DNA of 64,000 nucleotides, taken from positions 66,173,321-66,237,320 of the forward strand of contig NC_059075.1 in the NCBI RefSeq assembly GCF_020497125.1. The letters run 5' to 3'. A program made the translations under genes and the position numbers. Source of the stretch: Mauremys mutica. Taxonomy: Eukaryota > Chordata > Testudines > Geoemydidae. Under the pieces are notes generated by a model. The model did not search any database. It was not told the DNA's origin and saw nothing but the letters and a program-made list of their open reading frames with translations. Positions 21,536 to 34,015 of this stretch are shown in pieces (the stretch's first letter is position 1; every line of letters starts with the position of its first letter).

Positions 21536-23289
21536 AGGGAATATGACCAGACAATAAAACATCAAAAATAACAACAACAACAGCAGCAGCAAATAATAAT
21601 AATGAACAACAAAAAAACAATAAAACACCTCAAAGACTCCAAGCGAGTCTATGAAGTCTATGGGAGTTAGTCATATCCTGTATGGGGAAATTAGAGCCAG
21701 TACAGTTTAGTTTATGATATGAACTCCTGTGAAATGAGATAGATTAGTTCAGTTACAAACAGTATTCATCTTGATGTTCTGGTCAAATTCAGGTTTGGGC
21801 AGTTATCCTGCCTACCTAATTCTCCCTACGTTTTCAGTCATATACTGGCATTTTCACTTTCTGGCCTAAACTGGTGTGTAATGTTGCTTTGCAGTGTCAG
21901 AGTCTGATCTCGTCAGTAATCTGTGCATGTAACTCCCATTGATTTCAATAGAGTGCCCAATGATTTAATGTTAGGAAAATCAGGCCCCATTACAGCGTGG
22001 TGGCTGCATTTCTGCTATGGGACAAGAGATCCTTATTGGTCTCTTGCCTCTAGGGAACCTTAGGATGAAAAAAAAAATCAGTATAATGGGAAAATACTAA
22101 TATAGAGTGAATGTTTCAGATACACACTTTAAGTTAACTGTTATCTCTGAGCCTGAATCTTATATTTCAGATGAAATACAGCTATTACTATGCACATGCT
22201 GATCCGTAAATGTAATGGATGTTGAATCTTCTGTCATGGCTTCCCTTCCTCACAGATGGAAGCATCCATGCCTCATTTAAATATAGGCATTTTCTGAAAT
22301 CAATGTTATATAATTACAAACTGAACTAGTTGTACTGTGAATCCAACAATAGTCTCCATACAGCATCAGGATGATCTACATGTCAACACCCAGCACAGTG
22401 TATCCACAGCACCAACCAACCCTGATAATTCATTTTCTTAGAAATGCCGAAGGTATTCAGAACAAAAGGGAATGAGATGTGGTAAGGATCCATTTATATT
22501 AGAAATAAGGCAATTTTCAAAAGCAGGTCCACTAATCTTCTCCTCCTGTTGAAAACAGTCTAGCTGCTTGTGTGTACAAAACAAAAACAATTTCAATACT
22601 ATTACAGAAAGTGATCTCAATCATGCTTTCTTTAATTGTGCCAAAACAGTTTTATCCTGTCCAGGCAATGTAAATCATGTTAAAGGGAATCCACAGCCAT
22701 TGTGAGCAATGAGGTAATTTCCCAATGTAGATGGGACTAGAGAGTCAGACACTTATAACCTTCCATATTAATGGATTAGACAAATATCTCTCAGGAACAG
22801 AAATATAAATAATTTTTAAACTGTTTATCTCTAAATCTAACCCTATCACTTTCACAGATGTGGAAAACTATCATCTTGAAAAATCATCACCAGAGCTCTT
22901 ATTGGCTAATCATGCCCTGAGAGCATGCCAATGTTTCCTGCAGAGTAAGTCGTTGATGGGTATCATACACCACCTGTACCAGTAGAAGGGAGGCACAAGT
23001 GAAAGAATAAATATAGCATCCTCCGCTGCACACACTTTACCCACAGCTATATAGAGTTGGATGAACAGGCAGAAAGGAAGTTGACCTATGGGTAGATATG
23101 AGGTCAGAAGGGAGCAAGCCTATGGTGAATTTTGAAGAGTCAGAGGGCACTTTTGAATTGGATTTGGAGATAATTAAGGAGCTAGTGAAGGTGACTGGAA
23201 GAGTAGGGTGAAGTGGTTTTGCTTCCTAGAGTGAAGAAGTCTGAGTGTACCATTATCTGAATCTCAAAGTTTTTAGACTGTAAGAATTA
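21536..23289. other. Unassigned non-coding stretch
   Basis: No gene is seen. It has a short A/C-rich simple patch (21560-21625) and a 'aactcccattgatttcaata' phrase (about 21931) of the kind found in foldback MITEs here. Low-complexity DNA follows. Confidence 0.5.
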
Positions 23290-23505
23290 ATGCAGTGTTG
23301 TTGTAGTCATGTTGGTCCCAGGATGTTAGAGAGACCAAAGGTGGATGAAGAAAAATCTTTTATTGACCAATTTCTGCTGGTGAAAGAGATTCCTCTAAAG
23401 AAGAGCTCTGTGTGAGCTAGAAAGCTTGTCTCTCTCACCAGCAGAAGTTGGTCCAAACAAAAGACATTACCTCACCCAGCTTGTCTCTTTAAGAGTTCAT
23501 TGCAG
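23290..23505 (+). mobile_element. Penelope-like element copy (family B), head-to-head inverted
   Basis: The left half ('catgttggtcccaggatgtt', 'agagagacc', 'ttttattgaccaatttctgc') is antisense. The right half from about 23387 ('aagaagagctctgtgtgagc', 'gaaagcttgtctctctcacc', 'agaagttggtcc') is sense, so the copy folds back on itself. Flanks resemble each other (AAGAATTAATGCAG and AAGAGTTCATTGCAG), a decayed target duplication. A hammerhead-like core is at about 23392-23427: CTAAAGA, a 5-bp AGCTC/GAGCT stem, then GAAA. Confidence 0.65.
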
Positions 23506-26492
23506 CAGTCGAGACAAGGAAGTGATTAGGGTCTAAGTAAGAATTTCAGCAGAGGTAGTGTCAAAGTAAATACAGATTCTAGCCAAGTTCTAGAGGTGAT
23601 GACAGGCAATCTTACAGTAACGAGAGATGTGGGAGGAAAAAAATAAGTTCAAAGTCAGTTTAGGATGAGTTCAAGATTTCTTGTCATGGAAATATTAGAG
23701 TCTGTGTTAAGGACAGTGATTGAGGAGTCACATAAGGTGAGCAGATGAATGTTTGTTTTATCATGAAATTATTTCATTGTTATTTAAGGAATAAAAATCC
23801 CTCCTGCACACCCAACCAAATTTTTTTGTTGACAAACAAGAAAACATGTGTGTTTGATCCAGCAAAATCTCTTCCTGGCCCGCTGAGTCACAGAGACTTC
23901 ACAGCTCTTTTATGTTGTGAAGATATTATTCACTGAGGAAATCCACTCTGTTTTTTACAGCCCCTTCCTTCTCAACAGCAGGACCTTTAACTCCACCCAT
24001 CCTGATTCCTATGTCGCAGAACCCTCACAAATAGGTCCTCACACACACAAAAAATCACTATATTGTAAATTGTGGGTTCAAAGTACGGAAATTGGTCTGT
24101 TAGTACAAACGCCCAATGAATGCTGACAGGTTTTAAAAATAATCCTACAGTCAGACAAAACGTTCTCCACAAGATCAGGCCAGAACATATTCTGTCTTAA
24201 CCTAACATGGCTTAATTGCTTTTCAGAAATAGCAGACTAAAGGTCTGAGACCCATAGGTACTGAGAACCTCTTAAGGCATTCTGAGGGCTATCAAACCCA
24301 TTGACATTAAATGGTATTTGAGATCACTCATGACTCCTAAGAAAGTACTCAAAACCTGGGAGAATTAGGCCAGTGGCAAGCATCTGGGAAGCTGAAGAGA
24401 AAAGTTCACAGGAGAATATCAGTAAGGAAATAATTATCTCTTGGTTTTCCAAACTATTTACAAGATTCTTGTTCAACCAAAAGAAGACAAACCAACAAAG
24501 TCTCTGGACACTTTAACAATGTGTTGTTAAAGTTTAACAATAAACTCCAGATGACAGCCAATCACAAGTTTTCTGTTGCAACTTTTTCAACAAAATATTA
24601 CTTTTTAAACAAACATTGTTATGAAAAAATGTAATTTCATGCAAAGCTTTCTATTGTTTCCATGAAAAAGCAAAACCTGAGAGCCAAAATGTTCAATTTT
24701 CAGGGTTTTTTTTGTTTTTGAAAAGTGAAAACTGAATTTTACTGAAAATCAGAGTTTAAAAAAAAACAAAATATATCTATCTTCACTTTTTTCCTTTCAA
24801 AATAAGAACATTTCCACACTAAAATTCCCAAATATACATTTTTCCATTTCTTAGAGAGAGAGAGAGAGTGAGTTTGTGTGTGTGCGCGTGAATGTGTCCC
24901 AAACCAAGGAACGTACCTGCACACAGGGCAGTTTTCACTCCAGAACTTCCTGTCCTAGTTTCTGGTTAATAAACTCTTGTGGCTTCCTCACACTTTTCTG
25001 AAATCCCTGCTGGGATTAAAACTTAAAAAAAAAAAAGAAAAAAACCTTCTCACTTTGATGACGTATCTTGAGTATACCAGTCCTGGAGGGTGCAACAGAG
25101 CTTCAGGATCCCCTCCCAGAGGTACTGAATGATTTTTTGCATTTTGTCACATGACCCTAAAGTATTGTATATTTCAATCTCCATTTCTATAAGCATTTTA
25201 ATTTATAACAAACTACTTCTGCTCACTGCCAAACCTTAAGCTCTTTTAATTACAAAAACAGGATTGTGAATTTGATTTTAGCACAATATCTGTAATTTCA
25301 GTTGCTCTGTCCCTATCTCAAGTCATCTAATGACATGGATAGCTCTGCTAATTTACTTATGAGGCATGTGGATGACATGACTTGCTGTCTTGACATTTTC
25401 TATGCAAACCTTAAAGATTTTTTCATTTTATCACAACGATAATGCTTTTCAGTTGTACCGCTCTCCAGAGGAATGGATATAGCTTTCATAGATACATCCA
25501 TAGGCAAATACTTTAAAACAATATAAATGTTGCAAATTTTACTAATGATACTGTGCAGAGGAGTTCATTATGTTTCTCACTGCAAAAACAGCCTAATTGC
25601 ATCACGATATCTATGAGTCATATTAATCGGAGACATCTGTTGATGCAGGAATTCATAGGCCTTACATGAAACAAACATTGCAGGAACTCATAGGCCTTAT
25701 ATGAAACAAACAAAGAATACTAATGGATTAGTAATTTTAAATTCTGGCCTGCCATGATCTCTAGATTCATAGGAATGTAAGCAAAATCTAAAAATGAGGT
25801 AAGCTTTAGATGTCTAGATATGTAGGTGGTGTTTCTCTGTTAGAAAACCTATACTTTACCAAGTTCAAGTTTCTTCTAAAAGATGTTGCTTCCAGTATCC
25901 TCTGTATTGAACAGAACAGATGGAAATACAGTAAAGCCTGTATCCTGATTCCTACCCTCCAGTAATTCACTTATAGCTCATCTTTGAATATCAACATGGC
26001 ATTCACCACAAACTGGTCTTTCAAGATGCCATGTGTAAAGTCTTTTTATCCCCTAGTCTAGTTGTTGTTGTATCTCCCTCCCTATAATTTAGGGACACAT
26101 AGTAGTGACCACAGCTCAGCAGCAAGGATCCTGGACCAAAGATTATTTTAAGCAGGAGCACCAGTCCACTTTTTCAAAAACTGCATTGATTATTTCACAC
26201 TCATTTCATGTATAATTTGAGCCCTAAATGGAACAAATATCACCGTTCTTTATTTAAAGCTGCACATACTTTGCTATTCAGTACCGACCAAATGGAGATG
26301 AAGATAGTAAATGAAAGTACATATGCAACAATTGTATAGACTAGGTTTGCTTCCTGGTCCAAGTGTCCTTGTGATTGCCCCCTGCCCCAGAGAAGGGGGG
26401 TGGGGGCAGAAAACTTTTCCATGAAATCCATTACCGCTATGTAACTTCATTGACGACTATGGAATTACTTGAGATTTACACTGATTTAATAA
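23506..26492. other. Unassigned non-coding stretch
   Basis: No gene is supported. A (GA)n patch lies at about 24852-24870 and a GT/GC patch beside it. A 35-bp tandem duplication is listed separately. The rest is AT-rich and without terminal repeats that I could find. Confidence 0.5.
25645..25714. repeat. 35-bp tandem duplication
   Basis: Two copies start GCAGGAATTCATAGGCC (25645) and GCAGGAACTCATAGGCC (25680) and differ at only a few positions. Confidence 0.85.
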
Positions 26493-26992
26493 AAAGAACA
26501 GGAGTACTTGTGGCACCTTAGAGACTAACAAATTTATTTCAGCATAAGCTTTTGTGGGCTACAGCTCACTTCTTCGGATGAATAGAATGGAACACACAGA
26601 CAGAAGATATTTATACATACAGAGAACATGAAAAGGTGGAAGTACACATACCAACTGTAAGAGGCCAATCAATTGAGATGAGCTATCATCATCAGGAGAA
26701 AAAAAAACTTTGAAGTGATAATTGAGATGACCCATAGAAGGTGTGAGGAGAACTTAACATGGGGAAATAGATTAAATTAGTGTAATGACCCAACCATTCC
26801 CAGTCTCTGTTTAAACCTAAGTTAATGGTCTCTAATTTGCATATTAATTCGAGTTCAGCAGTCTCTCTTTGGAGTCTGTTTTTGAAGTTGTTTTGTAGCA
26901 AAATTGCCACCTTCAAGTCTGTCACTGAGTGGTTAGAGAGGTTGAAGTGTTCTCCCACTGGTTTTTTAATGTTATGATTCCTGATGTTTTAA
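26493..26992 (-). mobile_element. Penelope-like element (family A), 5' truncated
   Basis: Antisense copy. On the minus strand it gives a GIY-YIG-like coding end (26692-26958), an untranslated part, a hammerhead-like spot ('ccgaagaagtgagc', about 26562-26575), then 'ttgttagtctctaaggtgcc' and 'acaagtactcctgttc' at the 3' end. Left flank 'gatttaata' and right flank 'gttttaata' suggest the target duplication. It shares its 3' end with the copies at 47.95 kb and, more distantly, 48.84 kb. Confidence 0.7.
26692..26958 (-). pseudogene. Penelope-like GIY-YIG endonuclease C-terminal fragment
   Basis: An 88-residue frame starts with GEHFNLSNHSVTDLKVAIL and continues with NRLQRETAELELICKL and LGLNRDWEWLGHY. 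The pattern H-F-N...H-S...D-L, then R-x-x-x-E and a G-L-N near the end, is the C-terminal half of the GIY-YIG nuclease domain that follows RT in Penelope-like elements, where it nicks the target. The N-terminal GIY and YIG motifs are lost by 5' truncation, and the initial Met is just an internal residue. It ends at a normal stop before the element 3' region. Confidence 0.65.
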
Positions 26993-29600
26993 TAGCAATC
27001 AAAATCTGGCCATAAGAGCAGAGAAACAGTTGGCTAGATCTAATATAGCATTTCAGATGCAGCAATCTATTCCCTTTGCTTTTAGATAGGTCCCTGCTGC
27101 CCTTTTAAAAGTGTAAACATGTAATTACCGTAAGCATAAGCAATAAAATATTCTTGATGTTATCTTTCAGATGAGATCTTTAGAACTGGAGTCCCATTTT
27201 CTATGTGGTCATTGAACATCCCATAACACTCTTCACTAGATTAAATGTTTGCTCCAGAGTCTTTGGCCAAAATTTCTTCTCCTCATCTTCTACAACATAT
27301 GGTATACCAGTTAACTACACCTCCATTTTAGAGGTGGCTGCATTTTGACGGGGCTTTACTGATATAGGTGCTAGTCCTGCAAACACTTACACACGTGAAT
27401 AGTTTTATGCACACAAAGTTCTAATGAACTCAGTGGGACTATCCACATGAGTAAAAGTCACTTGCCTAAGTGAAGTGCTTTGGGATATTTGTCATATCTT
27501 CAATTCTTATAGTAATTTCCTACTGACAGCGAAGCTGCCTGATGGAAGACAAATCCATTTCCTGGCAATTTCTGAAGTTTCAAGATTTGTTTTCATTTTG
27601 GATTGGAATGAAAACAAAATCTGCTCTACCTGAGTCTGAGCAGAGTTTTTAATCTGAAATCACTATGAATCATGCACAGCAGGGACTTGCTCTTTGGTTT
27701 CCCATATCCCAGAGTCACTAGCTGCCTGTATCCTCTCCTGCCCCCAAATACTTCCCAACAAAATTTTTGTGGCAACCTATTGCTTTTGTTATTTGCAACC
27801 TTATATTATTTGCCTCTCCCAGTTGACAGCAAGCACATACACAGAGCAAGAAATTCTCCATTTGCTATTTCCTGAGACAATCATATTTTATGGGTGAAGG
27901 CTTTTAAAGCTTTGGAAATTACATTTGAAATAAATTAAATAAATTAAATACTGCCATTAACTTTGTTTTTAATGGGCTGGTCCCATGGCCTGTTGATAGC
28001 ATTTTGTGAGATATGATGAAATCCAAGTTAATTTTTTTGATTTGGAGATTGCCACCTGAAAAACATACTCTGTAATGACCTCTGGCAGCTGATGAAGGAT
28101 CAATGTTCATCATGCTCCCCAATATGCTGCTTTCCTGTATGACAGCCCGAAGGGCTGCTGTTGTTACACTTACTAGACCAACCAATATTTGGTCATTTTA
28201 CTATAAAACATTGTATTTTGTTTAGATGTACATTATTTGTAAAACAGAACCTTCAGAGAACCAAAAGGATTTAATATTTGGATTTATGGGGCCTGATTCT
28301 CATTTGCACAAAGACCCATTTACAGCTCTTTGACTGTATAAAGGGGCCTTAAAGTAGGAGTAAATTATATGGCCAAAGCAGAGAAAAGGGAGCTAATCAG
28401 TGTAAATCAGACTCATGCCCTTAATGTCCAAGTGGGATATATATGCTATGTCTTTAAAAAAAAAAATTAGCTGAGCTAAGAGGAAAACAATGAAATTAGA
28501 AAGGAAATTTAAAAGGGCTGAACTGAAGAAATAAAACATTAGTGGAAAGAAAACCAGCAAGACTAGGAGGAGTGATCATCATATCTGGGCAGTGAACATT
28601 GCTCCAGCTTCTAAAAGACCTAGCCAGTCAACTTGAGTTAACAGCTTTTTAGACTGTATATCGAAATCCAGGGATATTCAATTTGATTTAGTGATTATTT
28701 ATTTCACATTCTTTGTTATTTGTTGTGCAATTGTTATTAGGGGATAGAATATTTTTCTTTAATATTAGGTTAAATGTACAAAAAGTAACTATTACGCTTT
28801 TGGGTATTTTCTTTCCATTTAATAGCATAAAAAGCCTTTTAATCTCACTGAAATTTTATTTTATATGTGCCAGTTTCCCAACCTCGTGATACTAGCCAGA
28901 TAAGATTGTTATAGAATATAGATGATTGGAACAGGGATCTGTGAACCACATATTAGCAGTGTTTTTTATCTAACGCTGGACATCTATCAATATGTTTTGT
29001 GGAAGAAATGAAATTTCACTTCCTCTGTTGTCCGGGTCTACAATACTTGCATAAATGAAAATCCTTCATTATGTGATCATTGGGATCTTTATTATAATAA
29101 TCTATTGCATCATGTATCATCATGCACACACTGAACTTCGCATCACAAACATTTAACTACAAGTATGAAGTTATTTGGCTATAGATTATTTGGGAGCCTA
29201 GTTATAGCACAAACTTGAACATTTCTGTAAGACTATTATGTCTATTCATGTCACTTTTCAGGTGTTACACAAAGATGCAATAGTAACTTTAGTTCACCAA
29301 GAACCCTACACCTGGTCCTGCTGGAGGCTATTTTGCAATTCACTGTCAATTGTGGTGTTACAGGTGCTGATACACAAGTAGGAAATTGGAGCTCCCTGTC
29401 AATAAACAATCATGCTCTAGTTTCAGCACAGAGGAAGGAGGCAGAATTGAGAGCTGCCTAGAAAACTGAAGAGAACTCAATCCATTCTACGCCATGCCTA
29501 AAATGCTTTCACACATCAGTACGATTGAGAGAATTACGGCTGTAAAAATCAATTTGAAAGGACTCTTCACCCACACCTTCTTTATACTCTGCAAATCTCT
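26993..29600. other. Unassigned non-coding stretch
   Basis: No gene seen. Weak foldback-type repeat phrases lie at about 27370-27485 ('gctagtcctgcaaacactta', 'cagtgggactatccacatga') and 28285-28430 ('ggggcctgattctcatttgc'), probably decayed MITEs. Confidence 0.45.
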
Positions 29601-29729
29601 TAAGGCCCAATTCTGTCACCCTTACATTGAGCAGTCCTTGATGCTGCAAGTAGTCCCACTGACTTCACTGAGATTATGCATTGAGTAAAGTACTGCTCAG
29701 TTTGCTTAAGGGTGGCAAAAGCTGGCCCT
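29601..29729. mobile_element. Short foldback MITE
   Basis: Left end AAGGCCCAATTCTGTCACCC and, reversed, right end AGGGCCAGCTTTTGCCACCC form an imperfect inverted pair. The centre holds an inverted pair around 'gtagtcccactgacttcact'. Target duplication is about 3 bp and unclear. Confidence 0.6.
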
Positions 29730-31189
29730 ACCCTACCAGGAGCTGCAGGAATGGCTCTCTGATTGCAAATAGAAGATGTGAATGAATGTAAACTTATTAA
29801 CAGAAAAATGAAAATATTTGAGGACAATTTTAATGGGATTGGTTGGAGGGTGGAAAGGCATTTTGAACAGATCAGAAAGATAACTTTTTGTCCAAAACAT
29901 ATGTGGTTTGTTCAAAAAGTAAGAAATATGATTGCAAGAAAGTACAAGATTTCCTCTATTCAGTTTAGAATTATTTTAAATTCTACTGATTACCACTTGG
30001 AAAAAAGGAAGCAAACAAATTGGAAAGAAAAAATTACCTTAATGGAATGCTTGCACCCAGGAGATACAGTAATGTTTGAGAACACCACCAAAAGAGTGGA
30101 TGAATGAGTTATGTTTTATTATTTACATTAAACAATTATGGGCAAATTATACACTTAGTGACCAGCCTATGGCTTGGGCAACCACTGGTGGCTTTTATAT
30201 TATGGGTCTTGGAAGCCCCTGTGTTAAATTGTTTTGGATTATGAATTTAAAATCTGCCCCCTGAGCAGCACCTTGTAATGTTTAAAATTAACAATTTGAA
30301 TCACCCCCATCACTATAAAGAGATAGTAGGTGCCAACATCCCCCCAGCTGTCTCCTACTGCTTCCCCTGAAGCCCCAGGACCATTGCTCCAAGCAGCTAT
30401 GCTCCCTTTCTATTCTAGCTGCTCACCAGCTCCCTCATTGCTGTCTGCTGTCTTTCAGGGGGAGAAAGAGGAGAGTAGCAACACCATTGCTTTATCACTT
30501 ACTTCCCCTGTGGCATATGTAAGTCCCAGGGAGAGGAGGATATAACCTCAACTGTCTCTGCCTGAATCTAGGCATGGCTGAATCTAGGCATGGAGAAAGG
30601 ATGGCTCCCTTCTCCAACAGAGCCACCTAGGGCAGCACAGGAAAGGGGGAAAATACAAAGGTGGTGAGAACCAACTGCCAGTTTTGGCTCCTGATTCTGT
30701 GCTCCAGTCCTGGTGCAGATTAAAGCAGCCTGGGTGGCTGCTCTACCTTGTGCTAATCAGCTATGATCTCCAAGTGACCATAAACTAGCTGGTAGCAGCC
30801 ACAGTGCCATTCCTCCTCCTTACATTAGAGGTGCAGGGAGGAAGTCATAGGAGTCAGATACATACCCACTGAAGACTCCAGCATGCCAGAGAAATCCCCT
30901 GCAGGGATTTCTGCTCCCTTTGCACCAACTGACTGTTACAAAAGCACTGGAACAGGTAAAAAAAATCGGATCCAAAGTATTGACTATTGCCCCTTTTTTT
31001 AACATAAGGCTTAGCCCTTGTGCTGAAGTGTTTTTATGCCAGTGGTGTAAATCCAGAATAAACCCTTTCAATTTACTGTGCAGTTATACCATCCGACAGA
31101 TCACTGATAGGGCCCAGTCATGCATTCTTTATGCATCAAAAACCCCCATGGATGTTCACAGACTACATGAACAATTTAATATTTACCAT
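29730..31189. other. Unassigned non-coding stretch
   Basis: No gene supported. A short direct repeat CTGAATCTAGGCATGG occurs twice at about 30562-30592. The 114-codon plus-strand frame at 29763-30107 looks lysine- and asparagine-rich and matches nothing known to me. Confidence 0.45.
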
Positions 31190-32160
31190 ATATACTCGTT
31201 CATTAGCCTGTTCGTTTATAAGCCGACCCCCCAAGATGGTTAGATAAAAATAGCAAAAACTGTATGGCCCTTTCATAAGCCGACCCTACATTTCAGGGGT
31301 TGGCAAACTTTGCCTCCCAGCCATCAGAGAAAGCCACTGGCGGGTCAGGATGTTTTGTTTACTTGGAGCGTCTGCAGGCATGGAGCCCCTCAGCTCCCTG
31401 TGGCCATGGTTCGCTGTTCCCAGCCAATGGGAGCTGCAGGAAGTGGTACGCCACTTCCCGCAGCTCCCATTGGCTGAGACACTTCCCACACAGATGACAT
31501 CAGGATAGGAGGGACTGCATGCACTTTGGATGACTGGCCCTTGGAGCGTCTGCAGGCATGGAGCCCCTCAGCTCCCTGTGGCCATGGTTCGCTGTTCCCA
31601 GCCAATGGGAGCTGCAGGAAGTGGTACGCCACTTCCCGCAGCTCCCATTGGCTGAGACGCTTCCCACACAGATGACATCAGGATAGGAGGGACTGCATGC
31701 ACTTTGGATGACTATATGGCCCTTTCATAAGCCGACCCTACATTTCAGGGGTTGGCAAACTTTGCCTCCCAGCCATCAGAGAAAGCCACTGGCGGGTCAG
31801 GATGTTTTGTTTACTTGGAGCGTCTGCAGGCATGGAGCCCCTCAGCTCCCTGTGGCCATGGTTCGCTGTTCCCAGCCAATGGGAGCTGCAGGAAGTGGTA
31901 CGCCACTTCCCGCAGCTCCCATTGGCTGAGACGCTTCCCACACAGATGACATCAGGATAGGAGGGACTGCATGCACTTTAGATGACTGGCCCTTGGAGCG
32001 TCTGCAGGCATGGAGCCCCTCAGCTCCCTGTGGCCATGGTTCGCTGTTCCCAGCCAATGGGAGCTCAGCTCCCTGTGGCCAGGAGGGACTGCATGCACTT
32101 TGGATGACTGGCCCTTGGAGCGTCTGCAGCTCCCATTGGCTGGAGCTGGATTAGACTGGA
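31190..32160. repeat. Very young nested tandem duplication with foldback units
   Basis: A 452-bp unit starting 'atggccctttcataagcc' occurs at 31264 and again at 31716, almost identical. Each holds two copies of a 178-bp sub-unit starting 'ttggagcgtctgcaggc' (31363, 31541, 31815, 31993), and a shortened fifth copy starts at 32115. Each complete sub-unit has a hairpin: 'ccaatgggagctgc' opposite 'gcagctcccattgg' with inner 'aagtgg/ccactt' around a TACG loop. The left side (31190-31240) has phrases 'tatactcgttcattagcc' and 'ataagccgac', and an hAT-like 'caggggttggcaaac' lies at 31294. Differences between copies are single bases such as ACACTT/ACGCTT. Confidence 0.85.
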
Positions 32161-32425
32161 TTAGAATTCAAAACAATCTTGACAAATTGGAGAACTGGTC
32201 TGAACTCAACAAGATGAAATTCAATAAAGACAACTGCAGAGTACTTCCCTTAGGAAGGAAAAAAATCAAATATACAACTATGAAATGGAGAAAAACTGGC
32301 TAGGTAGTAGTACCGCTGAAAAGGATCTGAAGGTTATATTCAATCACAAATTGAATATTGACAATATGATGCAGCTGTAAAAAAAAGGCTAAAATTCTGG
32401 GGTATATTAACAGGAGTATCATATG

Positions 32426-32896
32426 CAGGGATCCTAGTTTTCCATGATAAAAAACCCAAAATTCTCCAATAAAGAAACCAACATAAAAATCTGTGTTTTT
32501 CCATTATTACAATGAAATGCTGAATTTTAGTTTCCCTCGCCAAAATATATATAGGTATCAGTTGAATAAAGTGTTTTATGGATACAGCAGAGCCCTGTTT
32601 ATCCAATCTAACTGGGACCAGAGCCAGATTGGATAATCAAAAATTTTGATAATTTGGAGAGCTTCAGCATAAGCCCAAACCCTGCCACCTGGGGCCAACA
32701 GCAGGAGACCTGTCACCAGGACTCGGGCTGTCAGCCCTGGTTTGGTTAATATGGAGAGCCGGATAATGGATGCTTGGATAAGCAGGGTTCTGATGTATAT
32801 GTTTTTGTTTTTTCACAAAATGTAAAAATAAAAGATTCTTTGTAAAAAACGCAAATTCCATGTTTTTCCATGGCAAATGGATTTCTAGAATCCCTG
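32426..32896. mobile_element. hAT MITE inside CR1
   Basis: Perfect 8-bp target duplication ATCATATG at 32418-32425 and 32897-32904. Ends are CAGGGATCCTAG and, reversed, CAGGGATTCTAG. It is AT-rich and non-coding, and holds another MITE at 32585-32795. Confidence 0.85.
32585..32795. mobile_element. pogo/Tigger-like MITE nested in the hAT MITE
   Basis: Ends are CAGCAGAGCCCTGTTTATCC and, reversed, CATCAGAACCCTGCTTATCC, with TA on both sides (32583-32584 and 32796-32797), the target of Tc1/mariner-pogo elements. The TIR wording fits the pogo/Tigger group. No transposase is present. Confidence 0.8.
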
Positions 32897-33714
32897 ATCA
32901 TATGTAAGACACAGGAAGTAACTGTCCCCACTACTTGGCACTGGTGAGGCATCAGCTGGAATACTATGTCCAGCTCTGGGCACCACACTTTAGGAAAGAT
33001 GTGGAACAAATTGGAGAGAGTCCAGAGCAGAGCAACAAAAATGATCGAAGGTTTAGAAAACCTGACCTCGGAGGAATAGTTAACAAACTGGGCATGTTTA
33101 GTCTTGAAAAAAGAAGACTGGGGGGGGGGGGGCTGACCCAATAACAGTCTTAAAATATGTTAAGGGCTGTTATGAAGAGGACTTGTATCAATTATTCTCT
33201 GTGTCCACTGAAGGCAGGAGAAGTAGTAATGGGCTTAATCCGCAGCAAGGGAAATTTAGGTTAGATATTTAGGAAAAACTTTCTAACTATAAGGGTAGTT
33301 AAACTCTGGAATAGGTTTCTAAGGGAAGTGGTGGAATCTCCATCATTGGAGGTTTTTAAAATAGGTTGAACAAACACCAGCCAGGGATGATCTATGTTTA
33401 CTTGGTCCTGCAACAGCACCCAGGGCTTGACTTGATGACTTCTCATGGTCCCTTCCAGCCCAAGATTTCTCTGATTCTTTGACTAACCAGTAGCTCTGCC
33501 TCAAGCTACCACCACCATTCTCGATGATGACAATATTTTCCACTGACATTTGTTGCATTGTGTGGCTCGCATCATCACTTCAGAGTTCATCAACTGTACT
33601 GTAAGAAGAGATGGGCTCAAACTGAAACCCCAAAGCCAAAACTCCACAAGCTGTAGAGCAGTGATCCCCAACGCGGTGCCCACGGGTGCCATGGCATTTA
33701 TGTGCGCAGGGGAG

Positions 33715-34015
33715 AGAAGTTGCAGCCCTGCACCTGATGGGGGCAGAGAACTCAGGCTGCGGGCGCAATGTTCTCTGTTCCCGGCAGGCGCAGGGCCCGC
33801 CTAGTGCCCAGCAGAGGAGAGAAGTCGGGGTCCTGCGCTGCTGGGGACAGAGAACTCAGGCTGTGGGTGCCGGTGTTCTCTGTCTCCGGCAGGCGCGGGG
33901 CCCACCTAGTGCCCAGCAGTGGAGAGAAGTCAGGGTCCTGCGCCTGCTGGGGACAGAGTACTCCGGGGCTGCAGGCGCTCGTGTTCTCTGTCCTCGCGGC
34001 TTCTCTCCAGCTTCT
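33715..34015. repeat. GC-rich tandem units in the hAT 5' region
   Basis: About two and a half units of roughly 118-120 bp share 'gttctctgt', 'cggcaggcgc', 'cccgcctagtgcccagcag' or close forms, and 'gagagaagtc'. Copies begin near 33770, 33870 and 33985. They give long overlapping frames that I do not regard as genes. Confidence 0.7.

Larger units (their letters stand above)
32150..33480 (+). mobile_element. CR1 3' part, sense, with nested DNA elements
   Basis: From 32165 the plus strand reads NNLDKLENWSELNKMKFN, the CR1 ORF2 region before the C-terminal domain, then a break at 32426 caused by an hAT MITE. It continues at 32905 with 'gcatcagctggaatactatg' (HQLEYYVQLWAP, matching the CR1 'LEYCVQFWSPhy' block) and 'cttgaaaaaagaagactg' (LEKRRL). 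It ends near 33470 in 'catggtcccttccagccc'. A run of 13 G at 33120-33132 interrupts the frame. Confidence 0.75.

Noticed and set aside
29763..30107. 114-codon frame, Lys/Asn-rich
   Set aside because: No family recognised and AT-rich context. It could be chance, and evidence is too weak to list as a gene.
31190..32160. CRISPR-like array of direct repeats
   Set aside because: Vertebrate DNA, long units of 178 and 452 bp, no short repeat-spacer pattern. It is a tandem duplication.
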